Shown: one piece after another, positions 25,787 to 34,936 of the stretch
How the letters are laid out: each line of letters opens with the position of its first letter
How positions within the stretch are numbered: position 1 is the stretch's first letter
Source: Paenibacillus polymyxa
Lineage (GTDB): Bacteria > Bacillota > Bacilli > Paenibacillales > Paenibacillaceae
DNA: 64,000 nt
NCBI RefSeq assembly: GCF_018614975.1
Contig: NZ_JAGGNR010000015.1
Coordinates: 25,298 to 89,297 of the forward strand
Reading direction: 5' to 3'
Notes under the pieces: model-generated
Told to the model about the DNA's origin: nothing
The model's database searches: none
The model's input: only the letters and a program-made list of their open reading frames with translations
Made by a program: the position numbers and the translations under genes

Positions 25787-26826
25787 TATATTAAACCACA
25801 TTGTTTCTTGTCCCTAGAATCGGGATGTAGCGGTTTTATTATTTGTGGGACGGAAAATGCGGAAATGATCGTAATAACACTTTTTTTGACGAATCGGCAC
25901 TTCCTTTGTCTGCGGCGCAGGGGCGGTTTAACGAGCTCGAATTAGTAGGGTGATTGCCTTGAACGCGATAACCGTAAAAAACTAAGGTAAGCCTCCGAGG
26001 TTCTGAGCGAAGCCAAACGACCATCAAATGATGGACCTCTCAATTCCCAGCCTTTTTTCCGAAGATCCGGGAAGAACCATTCTCTTTCACTACTAGTTTT
26101 GATTTAAGCTCTCTTCCAGCCTTTCTGCAAGTACATTATGTTGCTTACTGCGTTCCTCGGCAATAATGCTTCGACGGTTCTGTGAAATAACTTAGTATTA
26201 CCACTAGAGCCCACAATAACAAGGCTTATTTAGTAAATCTGCTCTTGCCATTATCTGCACATTCCTTCATTGTATCCATTACATAGTGTGGGATGAATAT
26301 GGCTAACTCATACAAGTACACATATAATCTTCACTACATACATCCCTCTTTTTATTCTATGATGAAAAATATAATTAGTCATCAACCCAAAAACACGTTT
26401 CTCAAAACAAAAGTTCAAGAACAGCATTACATTATGACTTTCTAAGTACTAAGTTACTAAAAATAACGAATTTTATGATCATTATCACCGAAGTTATTAG
26501 GAGTGTTGTACCATCTATTGTACCATCTATTGTCTAGAAAACCCATCAAAATACATTGTGAAATTACACTAAAAAATGATTAATACATATATTCTAACAT
26601 ACACTTATTACCTCTGAAGAAAGAAGTAAACAGATAATTCGCACTTAATTTCCTATATATTCATTTTTTCACTTAACTTTCACTCTACCGGATTAGGGAC
26701 TCCCTTATCCACTTTCTCAACTAATAAGCATAACAAGCCCGCTCTAGTGATGATCTAGTCCAGGGTGATCAGAACTGCTACCACCTTGGGCTAGATCTAA
26801 TACATGTAAACAATTAACACATAAGA
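25787..26826. other. Long non-coding/decayed stretch of cassette 2
   Basis: About 1 kb without an intact gene. It holds a tandem duplication of TTGTACCATCTA at 26506-26529 and short frames without ribosome sites. Composition drifts to AT-rich toward the att-like site. Confidence 0.45.
26506..26529. repeat. Tandem 12-mer duplication
   Basis: TTGTACCATCTA occurs twice in direct succession, followed by TTGTC. Probably replication slippage. Confidence 0.8.
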
Positions 26827-26875
26827 TTTCGCCCTACTTGTGGTACGGTTCAGCTTACACGCTATAACGGCTAAA
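26827..26875 (-). other. att-like site A: copy of the rlmH 3' end with flanking inverted arms
   Basis: Minus-strand core 26854-26834 reads GCT-GAA-CCG-TAC-CAC-AAG-TAG (AEPYHK-stop). Flanks TTTAGCC (26875 side) and GGCGAAA (26827 side) form an imperfect inverted repeat. The in-frame codon just before is TAA, so it is not the tail of a second rlmH. Same orientation as rlmH, 3.8 kb from it; interpreted as the junction between two SCC-like cassettes. Confidence 0.65.
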
Positions 26876-26989
26876 TTTCTACCAACGTAATGCCCTTGAT
26901 GAGACCCCGCAAGAATACGCACAATATTGAATGGGGTATATAAGCTTGTCATCGTCAAATTTAATGCATTGTTCATTCGCCTCTTCACA

Positions 26990-27862
26990 TTAAATCCTCT
27001 CACCATACAATTGACCCATTACACTTATAAACTGCTTGGCTGCTGTTGTCACTTCATCAAAGGAATGCGCCACAATCCCGATATCCCGCGTGATCCGAGG
27101 AACAATCTCTTTGACAATCAAGTGATGCGGAACAGAAGTAAGCGTAAAATGAGATATAATGCCGATCCCCAGATTTTTTTGGACCATTTGGATTAAGGTT
27201 TCGGCCGTTTGGACAGTCAGACTCTCATGGAAAGAAACATCATTCTCGTGAAATGTGTTCAACACAGCGGATTCATGTCCACCTTTGCAAAAAATAAAAT
27301 CATTTCTGTAATGTTCCAGGTTAATCTCGCTTTGTGATTTTAAAGGATGATTCTCCGGTACAATGGCTACCATGTAATCATTCGCCAGGATTTTAAAGTT
27401 AAAATGATCGAAGGGAGAAGCGATAATCCCTATTTCAACCGTTCGGTCTTCCACCCATTGTTTAATTTGATTAGAGGTTCCTTCCATAAGCTCAATCGTG
27501 ACTTGCGGATATTGGGAGCGGAATAAACATATCACTTCCGGCAGCAAGTTTGTGGAGGCAGCCGGAAATGATCCGATCTTCACCTTGCCGCGCAAAAGCT
27601 TGTTCTCCTGACAAGCGAGTTGAACCATTTTATTTTCGATTTCCTTCATTTTCCTAGCCAGGATCAACATTTCTTCCCCAATATCTGTAAGCATTAATCC
27701 ATTCTGTTTGTCTCGAATAAACAACTTCACTTGTAAAGATATTTCTAAATTTTTCAAAGCTTTACTAACAGCCGGTTGGGAAATAAACAGTGCTTTAGCA
27801 GCCTCCGTAATATTCAACTTCTCCGCGACCTTCATAAACACTTCAAGATGATTCATATTCAT
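26990..27862 (-). CDS. LysR-family transcriptional regulator
   Basis: 290 residues: N-terminal LysR helix-turn-helix (about 3-62, NITEAAKALFISQPAVSKAL) and a periplasmic-binding-type effector domain (about 92-290). Divergent from the MFS exporter at 28027. The spacer contains a perfect ATAACCA-TT-TGGTTAT palindrome beside its own start and a 10-base direct repeat, so control of itself and the exporter is inferred. Effector unknown. The start ATG is at 27862, or at 27856 two codons later; neither has a strong ribosome site. Confidence 0.9.
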   Translation of the reverse strand: MNMNHLEVFMKVAEKLNITEAAKALFISQPAVSKALKNLEISLQVKLFIRDKQNGLMLTDIGEEMLILARKMKEIENKMVQLACQENKLLRGKVKIGSFPAASTNLLPEVICLFRSQYPQVTIELMEGTSNQIKQWVEDRTVEIGIIASPFDHFNFKILANDYMVAIVPENHPLKSQSEINLEHYRNDFIFCKGGHESAVLNTFHENDVSFHESLTVQTAETLIQMVQKNLGIGIISHFTLTSVPHHLIVKEIVPRITRDIGIVAHSFDEVTTAAKQFISVMGQLYGERI

Positions 27863-27871
27863 ATTTTCATC

Positions 27872-27887
27872 ATAACCATTTGGTTAT
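27872..27887. promoter_or_regulatory. Perfect palindrome, candidate LysR autoregulatory site
   Basis: ATAACCA-TT-TGGTTAT, 7-base arms, 10 bases upstream of the LysR start codon. Confidence 0.5.
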
Positions 27888-27890
27888 TCT

Positions 27891-27939
27891 CCTTATGATA
27901 TAAAGATATTTCAGTTATAGTAGAACATACCTTATGATA
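27891..27939. promoter_or_regulatory. Direct repeat CCTTATGATA x2 in the LysR-MFS spacer
   Basis: CCTTATGATA occurs at 27891-27900 and 27930-27939 (39-base period, close to four helical turns). Possible activator sites for the exporter promoter. Confidence 0.35.
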
Positions 27940-28026
27940 AAATACAACTCCTGCTTACGTGAAGCAGATTATTTACTATCGACCACACTTTTATTAAAAA
28001 GTGGATTTAGGAAAGAGGTTTATATC

Positions 28027-29262
28027 ATGAATATTCATGCTGAGCAAGATAATCGTTCATCCTTATTGGAAGAACGAAAATCATTCAGGCGCATATGGAT
28101 CACCGCCTGGATGGTAACAGCCGTCTTCGTTCTCTCTAATTCAGCTACTCCGCTCTATGTGTATTGGCAGCAGAAATTCAACTTTTCCAACGGCACGCTC
28201 ACGTTGATTTTTGCTTCTTATATTGTTGGACTGCTCCTTACACTTATTATTGCGGGTCAACTGTCAGACCGATTTGGACGCAAGCCCGTTTTATTCCCTG
28301 GGATCACAGCAGCTATTATAGCCTGCTTGCTGTTTGCCACTGCACCTTCCGTCATAGCACTTCTTACAGCCCGCTTTTTGTCAGGGGTAGCCGTCGGCGT
28401 CATGGTCTCAGCGGGGATGGCCTCCGTTGTGGATGCGGGAGGAGCGAAGTTGAAACAACAGGCATCCCTTGCAGCATCCGTATCCATGGTGTTGGGTGCT
28501 GGCCTCGGTCCCTTGCTATCAAGCATACTGTCCAGCGTCATGACTCAACCGGTCGTTCCCCTGTTCATCATTCAGACCATGCTTTTAGTCAGCGCATGTT
28601 TTGTTGCAGGGACGCTTCCCAAAAGAAATACCAATCTGCTTCATCCAAAAAATCGGAGGCTGCTTTTACCCGGCGTCCCTTCAGGTAATCGTCTGCATCT
28701 CGTATTCGGAATTACTGTTTTTGCACCGGGAATCACGGCAACATCTTTCATTCTGTCTTTAGGGCCTTCCTTGCTGGCGAAGGTTCTTGACGTAACCAAT
28801 CCACTGGTAGCAGGCAGTACAGCATGTGTCATGTTTTTAACCGCCACAGGGATTCAATTCGCTCTCAACAAATTTTCTGTCCGCACGATCTTCATCATAG
28901 GAGCTATAGCCACGATCCTATCCATGATTGGTCTTGTTGCAGCAGTTACTGCCTCCTCGGTACCGTTATTTATATTAGCCGCCATTTTTGCCGGTATGGG
29001 CCAGGGACTTGGCCAATTAGGCGGATTGACGCTCATTGGCCTTCATGTCCCTGAGCACCGCAGAGCAGAGGCGAATGCTGTTTTAAATATGGGAGGATAT
29101 ATTCCGGCTGCCTTATTGCCTGTATGCACCGGCTTTCTTATTGATGGTAAAGGGCTGGCATTCGGGACTGTTAGTTTTGCTGTAATTTTAACCGTACTGT
29201 CTGTAAGTGCACTCCTTTTCGTTTACTCTAAGCTTGGTCCTTCTATCGGCCGAAGCTTATAA
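28027..29262 (+). CDS. MFS transporter (12-TM exporter)
   Basis: 411 residues, 12 predicted TM segments. MFS signature loop between TM2 and TM3 is SDRFGRKPVL, and the TM5 region has the exporter-like GAGLGPLLSS. GAAAGAGG precedes the ATG at 28027; upstream in-frame codons have no ribosome site. Probable proton-driven efflux of a small molecule, regulated by the divergent LysR protein (inference). Followed after 25 bases by a second, broken MFS gene, so the two were likely co-transcribed. Confidence 0.88.
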   Translation: MNIHAEQDNRSSLLEERKSFRRIWITAWMVTAVFVLSNSATPLYVYWQQKFNFSNGTLTLIFASYIVGLLLTLIIAGQLSDRFGRKPVLFPGITAAIIACLLFATAPSVIALLTARFLSGVAVGVMVSAGMASVVDAGGAKLKQQASLAASVSMVLGAGLGPLLSSILSSVMTQPVVPLFIIQTMLLVSACFVAGTLPKRNTNLLHPKNRRLLLPGVPSGNRLHLVFGITVFAPGITATSFILSLGPSLLAKVLDVTNPLVAGSTACVMFLTATGIQFALNKFSVRTIFIIGAIATILSMIGLVAAVTASSVPLFILAAIFAGMGQGLGQLGGLTLIGLHVPEHRRAEANAVLNMGGYIPAALLPVCTGFLIDGKGLAFGTVSFAVILTVLSVSALLFVYSKLGPSIGRSL

Positions 29263-29287
29263 ATTTATCGTGAGAGGTGATTCCAGA

Positions 29288-30498
29288 ATGAATTCAAACC
29301 TTACTTCTGCCGAGCATACTACTAAGGGCACATCTGCATCAGAACGTCTCCCTTGGACCGGGTTACTGGCACTCTCTATGACAGGATTTATTTGTATCCT
29401 AACCGAGACCCTTCCTGCCGGTTTTTTGCCTCAAATCAGCGAGGGGCTCGGAATATCAGAAGCTTTTGCTGGTCAACTTGTCACAGTGTATGCCATGGGC
29501 TCTCTGGCAGCCGCAATCCCTTTGACAGCTGCGACGCGTGGATGGCGACGACGGCCGTTACTATTGCTCTGCATCATTGGTTTTCTTGTGTTTAACACCA
29601 TTACGGCGTTATCTTCCAACTTCATGCTTACGCTGGTTGCCCGTTTCCTTGCAGGCGTATCCGCTGGCGTGCTGTGGGGAATGATCGCGGGTTATGCCCG
29701 TCGTATGGTGCCGGATTCATTAAAAGGACGAGCTATGGCGATAGCCATGTCAGGCACTCCGCTGGCTCTTGCTCTCGGTGTCCCAGTTGGAACTTTCCTT
29801 GGCGTTCTTGTGGGCTGGCGATCGGTCTTTGGAATTATGTCCCTGCTGACGGTAGCATTGTCTTTTGGGTACTCTGGAAACTGCCAGATTTCCCCGGACA
29901 AGCTACCCATCAGCGGATTCCTCTAATTAAGGTCTTCACGATTGCCGGTGTACGTCCCATTTTGCTAGTCGTTTTGATTTGGGTGCTAGCCCACAATATT
30001 CTTTATACCTATATAGCACCCTATCTGGCACAAGCCGGGCTTGCCAGCCGAATAGGTTTTGTCCTGCTTATTTTTGGCATTACTTCTGTTGTCGGGATTT
30101 GAATAACAGGCATTTTGATCGACCGTTGGCTGCGTTTATTAGTATTGATTAGCAACTTTGGCTTTGCTGCGGCTTCTTTGGCACTCGGTATTGGCAGTCA
30201 ACAGCTCATTGTCGTTTATATAAGTATTTCCATATGGGGATTGACATTCGGAGGGGCCTCAACTCTATTGCAAACGGCATTGGCCGAAGCTGCCGGCGAG
30301 AGCGCGGATGTTGCCCAGTCCATGCTTGTGACAGCTTGGAATCTGGCCATTAGCGGCGGCGGCTTGGTCGGTGGGATTCTTCTCGAATCACTTGGTGTCC
30401 TTTCCTTCCCATGGACATTGCTTATTCTCATGCTTATTGCCTTCATCGTTTCGTTGGTTGCCAAGAAACACGGTTTTTCTGCCAAAGAGCGCGCATAG
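29288..30498 (+). pseudogene. MFS transporter (DHA1/AraJ-like) broken by a frameshift and a nonsense codon
   Basis: Starts MNSNLTSAEH behind GAGAGGTGA. TM1-6 are in one frame (ETLPAGFLPQISEGLGISEA). At a T run at 29862-29866 (TCTTTTGGG) the frame shifts: one extra T would restore LSFWVLWKLP. The second frame then meets TGA at 30100, after which homology continues (ITGILIDRWLRLLVLISNFG, GGGLVGGILLESLG) to 30498. Full length would be about 403 residues. One slip and one point mutation make it a recent pseudogene. Confidence 0.88.
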
Positions 30499-30660
30499 GC
30501 GTAATTCGTACCAAGCCGAGGTAAGCCGTTAGTTCAAGAATCACTGCTCTGCCATCATATACTTGATGGCTCTCGCCATTAACATGCTGGCACTATTTTT
30601 TAAACTTCGTGGCTCTGATACATTAACCCAATGGTTCTGCCCTACCGAAAAGTTTATCCA
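30499..30660. other. Spacer between broken MFS gene and rlmH attachment site
   Basis: 162 bases without gene. It holds a CCATCA...TGATGG-type inverted repeat near 30552-30569; no clear terminator for rlmH was seen, as expected if the native downstream region was displaced. Confidence 0.35.
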
Positions 30661-30681
30661 TTATTTATGGTAAGGTTCATT
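30661..30681 (-). other. Chromosomal attachment site candidate at the rlmH 3' end
   Basis: Last seven codons of rlmH: AAT-GAA-CCT-TAC-CAT-AAA-TAA (NEPYHK-stop). The equivalent position in Staphylococcus (EAYHK-stop) is the SCCmec attachment site. The core GAACCnTACCAnAAnTA is repeated at 26834 and 22128. Confidence 0.6.
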
Positions 30682-31140
30682 CCGATTTATCTTCACCGCG
30701 CGATAAATCTGCTCCACCAACACCAGCCGCATAAGCTGATGCGGCAGGGTCATGCGCCCGAAGCTCAAGCGCTGCTTCGCGCGGCGCAATACCTCATCGG
30801 AGAGCCCGTGGCTTCCTCCGATGACAAACACGACATGGCTCGTCCCATACGTGCCGAGCTTGTCGATCTCCAATGCCAGCTCTTCAGAACTCCAGAGCTG
30901 GCCATCCAACGCGAGCGCGACCACGTGCGCCTCGCTCTTCACATGCGCGAGGATACGTTCGCCTTCGCGCTCTTTTACCGCCCGAACCTCAGCTTCGCTC
31001 AGGGTATCGGGCGCCTTTTCGTCTGCGACCTCGATCATCTGAAACTTGATGTACGGGGCGAGCCGCTTGGCATATTCCTGAATGCCCAGCGTCAAATATT
31101 TTTCCTTCAATTTGCCTACGCCAATAATCTGAATAAACAT
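30661..31140 (-). CDS. rlmH: RlmH, 23S rRNA (pseudouridine1915-N3)-methyltransferase
   Basis: 159-residue SPOUT-class methyltransferase that methylates pseudouridine 1915 in helix 69 of 23S rRNA. Signature: [13 protein letters not shown] (SAM-binding knot loop), [20 protein letters not shown] and the terminal NEPYHK. The start at 31140 ([15 protein letters not shown]) matches the family N-terminus and has GAGGAGG 11 bases upstream; longer frames have no support. The 3' end is the candidate insertion site of the accessory cassettes; the reading frame is intact to its natural stop. Family, motif and position are seen directly. Confidence 0.97.
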   Translation of the reverse strand: MFIQIIGVGKLKEKYLTLGIQEYAKRLAPYIKFQMIEVADEKAPDTLSEAEVRAVKEREGERILAHVKSEAHVVALALDGQLWSSEELALEIDKLGTYGTSHVVFVIGGSHGLSDEVLRRAKQRLSFGRMTLPHQLMRLVLVEQIYRAVKINRNEPYHK

Positions 31141-31270
31141 GAAGATCCATTCCTCCTCTATTGTCTTGCGGGATATTCTATAAATAAGATGCTTCATAGC
31201 ATCGTTCGTTCCAACTCACATTATCTATACTACACATTTCTCAAATTCTAACGAGATTCTCCCACAAACA

Positions 31271-31294
31271 CAAAAAGAGCGCTCATCACGCTCT
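31271..31294 (-). terminator. Terminator of the CxxH/CxxC gene
   Basis: AGAGCG/CGCTCT stem with short loop followed on the minus strand by TTTTTG, between the CxxH/CxxC gene and rlmH. Confidence 0.75.
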
Positions 31295-31388
31295 CCTTGG
31301 CTTCTTGCTGTGATGTTCATACCGGATGGAAAGTCAGCCCAAAGCGCCACATTAAGCACGCCCCCAGCCATCTAAATCCTACAGTACG

Positions 31389-31556
31389 CTAAACGACGAG
31401 GAATTCCGCGTGCTGTTCGCACTCGGCGCACTTCGCAGGCGGGTCCCAGTCGGCAAATTCCGTCTCCTTCAGATCAACGATATCTGGAGCGTCCTCATAC
31501 TCATCGACAAACATGTCGATGGCAATGTCCACGTGTTCTTTGCATACAACGTACAT
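31389..31556 (-). CDS. CxxH/CxxC small zinc-ribbon-like protein (BA_5709 family)
   Basis: 55 residues, MYVVCKEHVDIAIDM... AKCAECEQHAEF: one CxxH pair (C5, H8) and one CxxC pair (C43, C46), the defining motif of the CxxH/CxxC family of Bacillales, which is found next to rlmH and htrA in Bacillus too. A bound zinc is likely; function unknown. AAAGGATG lies 7 bases before the ATG at 31556. Own terminator at 31271-31294. Confidence 0.85.
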   Translation of the reverse strand: MYVVCKEHVDIAIDMFVDEYEDAPDIVDLKETEFADWDPPAKCAECEQHAEFLVV

Positions 31557-31903
31557 CCGTTAAGCATCCTTTCTGTAACCAGCTATGTTCCCGATTCACA
31601 ACCGCTTATCCTATTACAGGATAGCCACTTCTCAGTTCTATCACACCTGCCACCGAAAAGAAACCCCCAGCCCTAATTTATCGCACCCAACATCTCCCAA
31701 ACCCCTCCGTACGCCGTAAAAGAACACAAAAAGCATTCTTCTCGATACCTGCACGGTACCACGAAAAGAATGCTCCTGAAACAGAACAATCACTCAACAT
31801 AGCAAATGAATCCTGCGCCTACGCCTGAATTGCGAAAACAGAGTTACGTATTTCCCTATTCTGTTCCAATCCATTCTAAGAATAGCCTCTAACCCATACT
31901 CTT
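31557..31903. other. Intergenic region with lipoprotein terminator
   Basis: It contains the terminator at 31727-31774 and the promoter region of the CxxH/CxxC gene; no further gene is seen. Confidence 0.5.
31727..31774 (-). terminator. Terminator of the lipoprotein gene
   Basis: AGCATTCTT ... AAGAATGCT perfect 9-base stem with inner GGTACC pairing, followed on the minus strand by TTTTTGTG. Confidence 0.85.
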
Positions 31904-32428
31904 TTAATTCAATCCCGACTGAGCCTTCGTCAACAGCTTCCCGCCTTGAAAAGCAATAACAGCATTGGCACCATTGCCAGCTGTACCTTTATAGTTGTAC
32001 ACCACCATATTCTCCGCTTCACTCAGCGCTTCACCTTCGCCGCCAAGGATCTCAATGACATCTTCCACCGACATGCCAACCTCAAGCTTCTCATACTGGG
32101 CAAAGGTAATCAGCACCCCATCGCCTTTCCCGGCCGACCCGTTGTTTCCCGAGGCTACAGGCGTTTGACCACTAGCCCCACCTACCGCAATCACATTTGT
32201 TCTCAGCTCATTCAACTTGGCCTCAAGCTCTGCGATCTTTTGCTCCTGCTCACTGCTCTTGGCTCCCTGTTCCACCAGTTTCTTCTCCAGCCCTGTAATC
32301 TTCTCTTGCAGAGCACTTGTATCCACAGATGCTCCTGTTGTAGCTACCTCGGAACCACAAGCAGACAGCATAAACAGCGACAGCGCCAAGCTCGTTCCCC
32401 CAAGCATCTTTTTCTTCAAATGTTTCAT
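31904..32428 (-). CDS. Coiled-coil lipoprotein with SmpA/DUF3862-like domain
   Basis: 174 residues: lipoprotein signal peptide with lipobox LSAC (Cys about residue 24), heptad-rich coiled coil about 38-75 (LQEKITGLEKKLVEQ, EQEQKIAELEAKLNEL), Gly/Ser linker, then a C-terminal domain FAQYEKLEVGMSVEDVIEIL with the beta-alpha pattern of SmpA/OmlA and DUF3862 lipoproteins. Presumably anchored outside the membrane as a scaffold or inhibitor-like protein. GGAAGGGG lies 8 bases before the ATG at 32428. Own terminator downstream. Role unknown. Confidence 0.8.
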   Translation of the reverse strand: MKHLKKKMLGGTSLALSLFMLSACGSEVATTGASVDTSALQEKITGLEKKLVEQGAKSSEQEQKIAELEAKLNELRTNVIAVGGASGQTPVASGNNGSAGKGDGVLITFAQYEKLEVGMSVEDVIEILGGEGEALSEAENMVVYNYKGTAGNGANAVIAFQGGKLLTKAQSGLN

Positions 32429-32637
32429 CAAAAATACCCCTTCCATTCTGAAATAAAATTAGATCGACAAACAGATGTTATTGCATCAACGACCGTCCTA
32501 ACATATTGACAACAGTTTACCACAGCCCGAGTCTTATGTATCTGCTCCTTTGGCTCCGGGTCTAACTGATCATGAGAACATAAAAATGGTTGATCTACTC
32601 ATTTACTGTCGAATGCATACGTCCAACCATAACAACT

Positions 32638-32668
32638 AAAAAAGAGTGGTCAGTTGATCTGATCACTC
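32638..32668 (-). terminator. Terminator of the HtrA gene
   Basis: GAGTGGTCAG ... CTGATCACTC stem with a 5-base loop followed on the minus strand by TTTTTTAG. Confidence 0.85.
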
Positions 32669-32722
32669 CTCTAGCTTTCCCTATTTCAATCAACGCAACA
32701 GTATAGGCCCCGTTAAACGTTC

Positions 32723-34000
32723 CTACTCCGGTTTATCCGTCAGCTTCACCGATACTTTCTCCGCTTTGCCATCCCGGTAGAAGGTCACTTCAATCGTATC
32801 CCCAATCTTCTTCTGATCATACAGATATTTCCGCAGATCCAGCGTGGAGGTAATTTTTTGCCCGTCAAATTCCGTAATGACATCATTCAGCTTCATGCCG
32901 GCTTCGGATGCCGGACCCGATGCTTCCAGCACAACCACACCGCTGTCCACCTGAGATGGCAGCTTCAGATCCTTACGCTGCTCGTCATCCAATGGTGCAT
33001 AAGGGTTGCTCAGATCCACCGTGTACACACCCAGATATGGACGAGATACTTTGCCGTTCAGCAGCAGAGAATCTACCGTTTTCATCACTTCGTTCATCGG
33101 AATGGCAAAGCTGAGGCCTTCAACGCCTGTATCCGAGATTTTCATCGTGTTAATACCAACCACTTTGCCGTTCAGATCGACCAGCGCACCACCGCTGTTG
33201 CCTTCGTTAATTGCCGCATCCGTCTGGATCACGTTTTGCTCCCAGTCGTACACCCCATCCTGGTTAATCGATACAGGCAGGATACGATCCGTGTAACTGA
33301 CAATACCGGATGTCAGCGTACCGCCCAGACCGAGCGGGTTTCCAATCGCCAGCACCGTTTGACCACGCTGAAGTTTGCTGGAATCGCCGATCTCCGCAAC
33401 CGCACCCAGCCCTTTGTCTTCTGCGGATAATACCGCAATGTCGCTCACACGGTCCTTACCGACCAGCTTTGCCTTATGTGTCTCCCCATCCACGGTCACA
33501 ATCTCCAGATCACTCGCACCCTCCACGACGTGGTGGTTGGTCATAATATAAGCCTTGCCATCTTCCTTCTTGAAAATGACCCCTGAGCCCAACGCCGAAT
33601 CTTCCATCGACAGACTGCTACCCGTTTTATGGTTCACAATGCTCACCACGGAAGGACGAACGTGTGCGGCTGCCTGGATAATCCGATCGTATGGATCAGC
33701 TGCCTGCGCTGTCTGTGCACCGCCTCCACTACCATTACCTGTAGCTTTAACCAGCGGTAACGAAGCGGGCTGTGTGATGAAGCTAAACAGCATGACGGTC
33801 ACGATGGAGCTGATCACCGAGCTAATCACAGCTACTTTCACTGTGGAACTAATTCCCGTACGCGATCTGCGCGGATTGCTCCAGCGGTCACGTCCACGTG
33901 CTCTGCCTCCAGGGCGGATGATCTGAAGTTTGCCTTTCTGTTCAGGTTCGGCGCGTCTTGATACTTTGGTTGAATAAAAATCGTCTCCAAACAATCCCAT
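32723..34000 (-). CDS. HtrA/DegP-like membrane serine protease (HtrC/YycK position)
   Basis: About 425 residues: cytoplasmic tail, one TM helix (about 55-77), trypsin-like protease domain and a C-terminal PDZ domain (about 320-420). Catalytic triad visible: His in MTNHHVVEGA, Asp in RVSDIAVL, Ser in NEGNSGGALVD. It acts outside the membrane as quality-control protease and chaperone. The start at 34000 (MGLFGDDFYST) has GGGGAGAGG upstream; the frame extends 11 codons further without a ribosome site. Position between walJ and rlmH equals Bacillus htrC/yycK. Monocistronic here because an opposing small gene separates it from walJ. Confidence 0.93.
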   Translation of the reverse strand: MGLFGDDFYSTKVSRRAEPEQKGKLQIIRPGGRARGRDRWSNPRRSRTGISSTVKVAVISSVISSIVTVMLFSFITQPASLPLVKATGNGSGGGAQTAQAADPYDRIIQAAAHVRPSVVSIVNHKTGSSLSMEDSALGSGVIFKKEDGKAYIMTNHHVVEGASDLEIVTVDGETHKAKLVGKDRVSDIAVLSAEDKGLGAVAEIGDSSKLQRGQTVLAIGNPLGLGGTLTSGIVSYTDRILPVSINQDGVYDWEQNVIQTDAAINEGNSGGALVDLNGKVVGINTMKISDTGVEGLSFAIPMNEVMKTVDSLLLNGKVSRPYLGVYTVDLSNPYAPLDDEQRKDLKLPSQVDSGVVVLEASGPASEAGMKLNDVITEFDGQKITSTLDLRKYLYDQKKIGDTIEVTFYRDGKAEKVSVKLTDKPE

Positions 34001-34723
34001 CGTGATCCTCTCCCCTTCGTTGTCACGCATCAAGACCCTGACTGCCGCCTAAGTTGTCGCATGGATCAACATTGGTGTCCTTACGTTCCCCCACTCCAGC
34101 CACAGCCGAGCTTTCAATCGCTGTTACTCACAAATTTTTTGTATTCCCTTTTCCAAGGTAAAATTTGTTCATAAAGGCGAACGCTACGCTTCTCCAGCCT
34201 CGTTCTGTGTCTTCCGTTACGTGCGTTACCGTAAATAACCTCTCGCTTTCTCATGCTTTTTTGCATTTTTATAAAATGGTCTTGCATATCGCCGCATCCC
34301 GCATCAAAACAGGATACAGCGTCTATGTACAACAGAACGGACACGCCATTCTGTCAGTGACTCTATCAATCATGCTCTCGCATTCTATGACATGCCATTT
34401 CACACGCAAAACAGCCAAAATCACAATGCTCCTCATATACTAAACACGTCAAATCACAAAAAGTTGCATATTTACGAAAATTAAAGCAAATTTCTGCTAT
34501 CTCGCGCTTAACAATAAAGGTCCATAGTATCTATCACCACAAAATCCGGTCCGCTAAGCGCCATTTCGGGAAATTTGAAGAACTTTTTTCGCCTGCATAG
34601 TCACAGGTTCAGCATACACGCCTTATCACACAAATGTTAGCTGCAAAAAGAGGAATGTTTTCCATCAAGCCTGACTACAATAATAGTAAAAGACAATTCG
34701 AAGCTTCATAGAGGAGGATATAT
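34001..34723. other. Intergenic region upstream of HtrA and the small plus-strand gene
   Basis: About 720 bases with no supported gene; it presumably holds the HtrA promoter (minus) and the promoter of the gene at 34724 (plus). Short frames (34165-34443 on plus) lack ribosome sites and homology. Confidence 0.45.
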
Positions 34724-34936
34724 ATGGATCGCACGCGTACACTCACAGCCATGGATGAAGTTCATATGGCGGCCAAGCTGGCCGATCTCAAGGAAGAACA
34801 CTATCGGAATACCCTTGCCCTGAGTACCATCATCGAACTGCTTATCGATAAAGGCATCCTAACCCGCGAGGAAGTCGAGCGCAAAGCCACCGAACTCGAC
34901 AGCTTTATGGCTCACCCACCCTATCCCATGGCGTAG
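34724..34936 (+). CDS. Small helical hypothetical protein
   Basis: 70 residues, all helical: HMAAKLADLKEEHYRNTLAL, IIELLIDKGILTREEVERKA. The LIDKGILTREEVE pattern resembles helical segments of nitrile-hydratase-beta-like small proteins of Paenibacillus, but no function is known. Excellent ribosome site AGAGGAGG before the ATG at 34724 makes it a real gene. Its 3' end overlaps the convergent walJ 3' end by 32 bases, a tight tail-to-tail arrangement. Confidence 0.75.
   Translation: MDRTRTLTAMDEVHMAAKLADLKEEHYRNTLALSTIIELLIDKGILTREEVERKATELDSFMAHPPYPMA

Noticed and set aside
26506..26529. Possible CRISPR or larger repeat array
   Set aside because: Only two adjacent 12-mers without spacers; simple tandem slippage.
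26797..27006. 70-codon minus-strand frame overlapping att-like site A
   Set aside because: No homology or ribosome site; the AEPYHK match is in another frame, and the sequence is explained as an attachment site.
34165..34443. 92-codon plus-strand frame upstream of HtrA
   Set aside because: No ribosome site, high Cys/Thr/Ser low-information sequence, and it lies in the promoter region of the HtrA gene.
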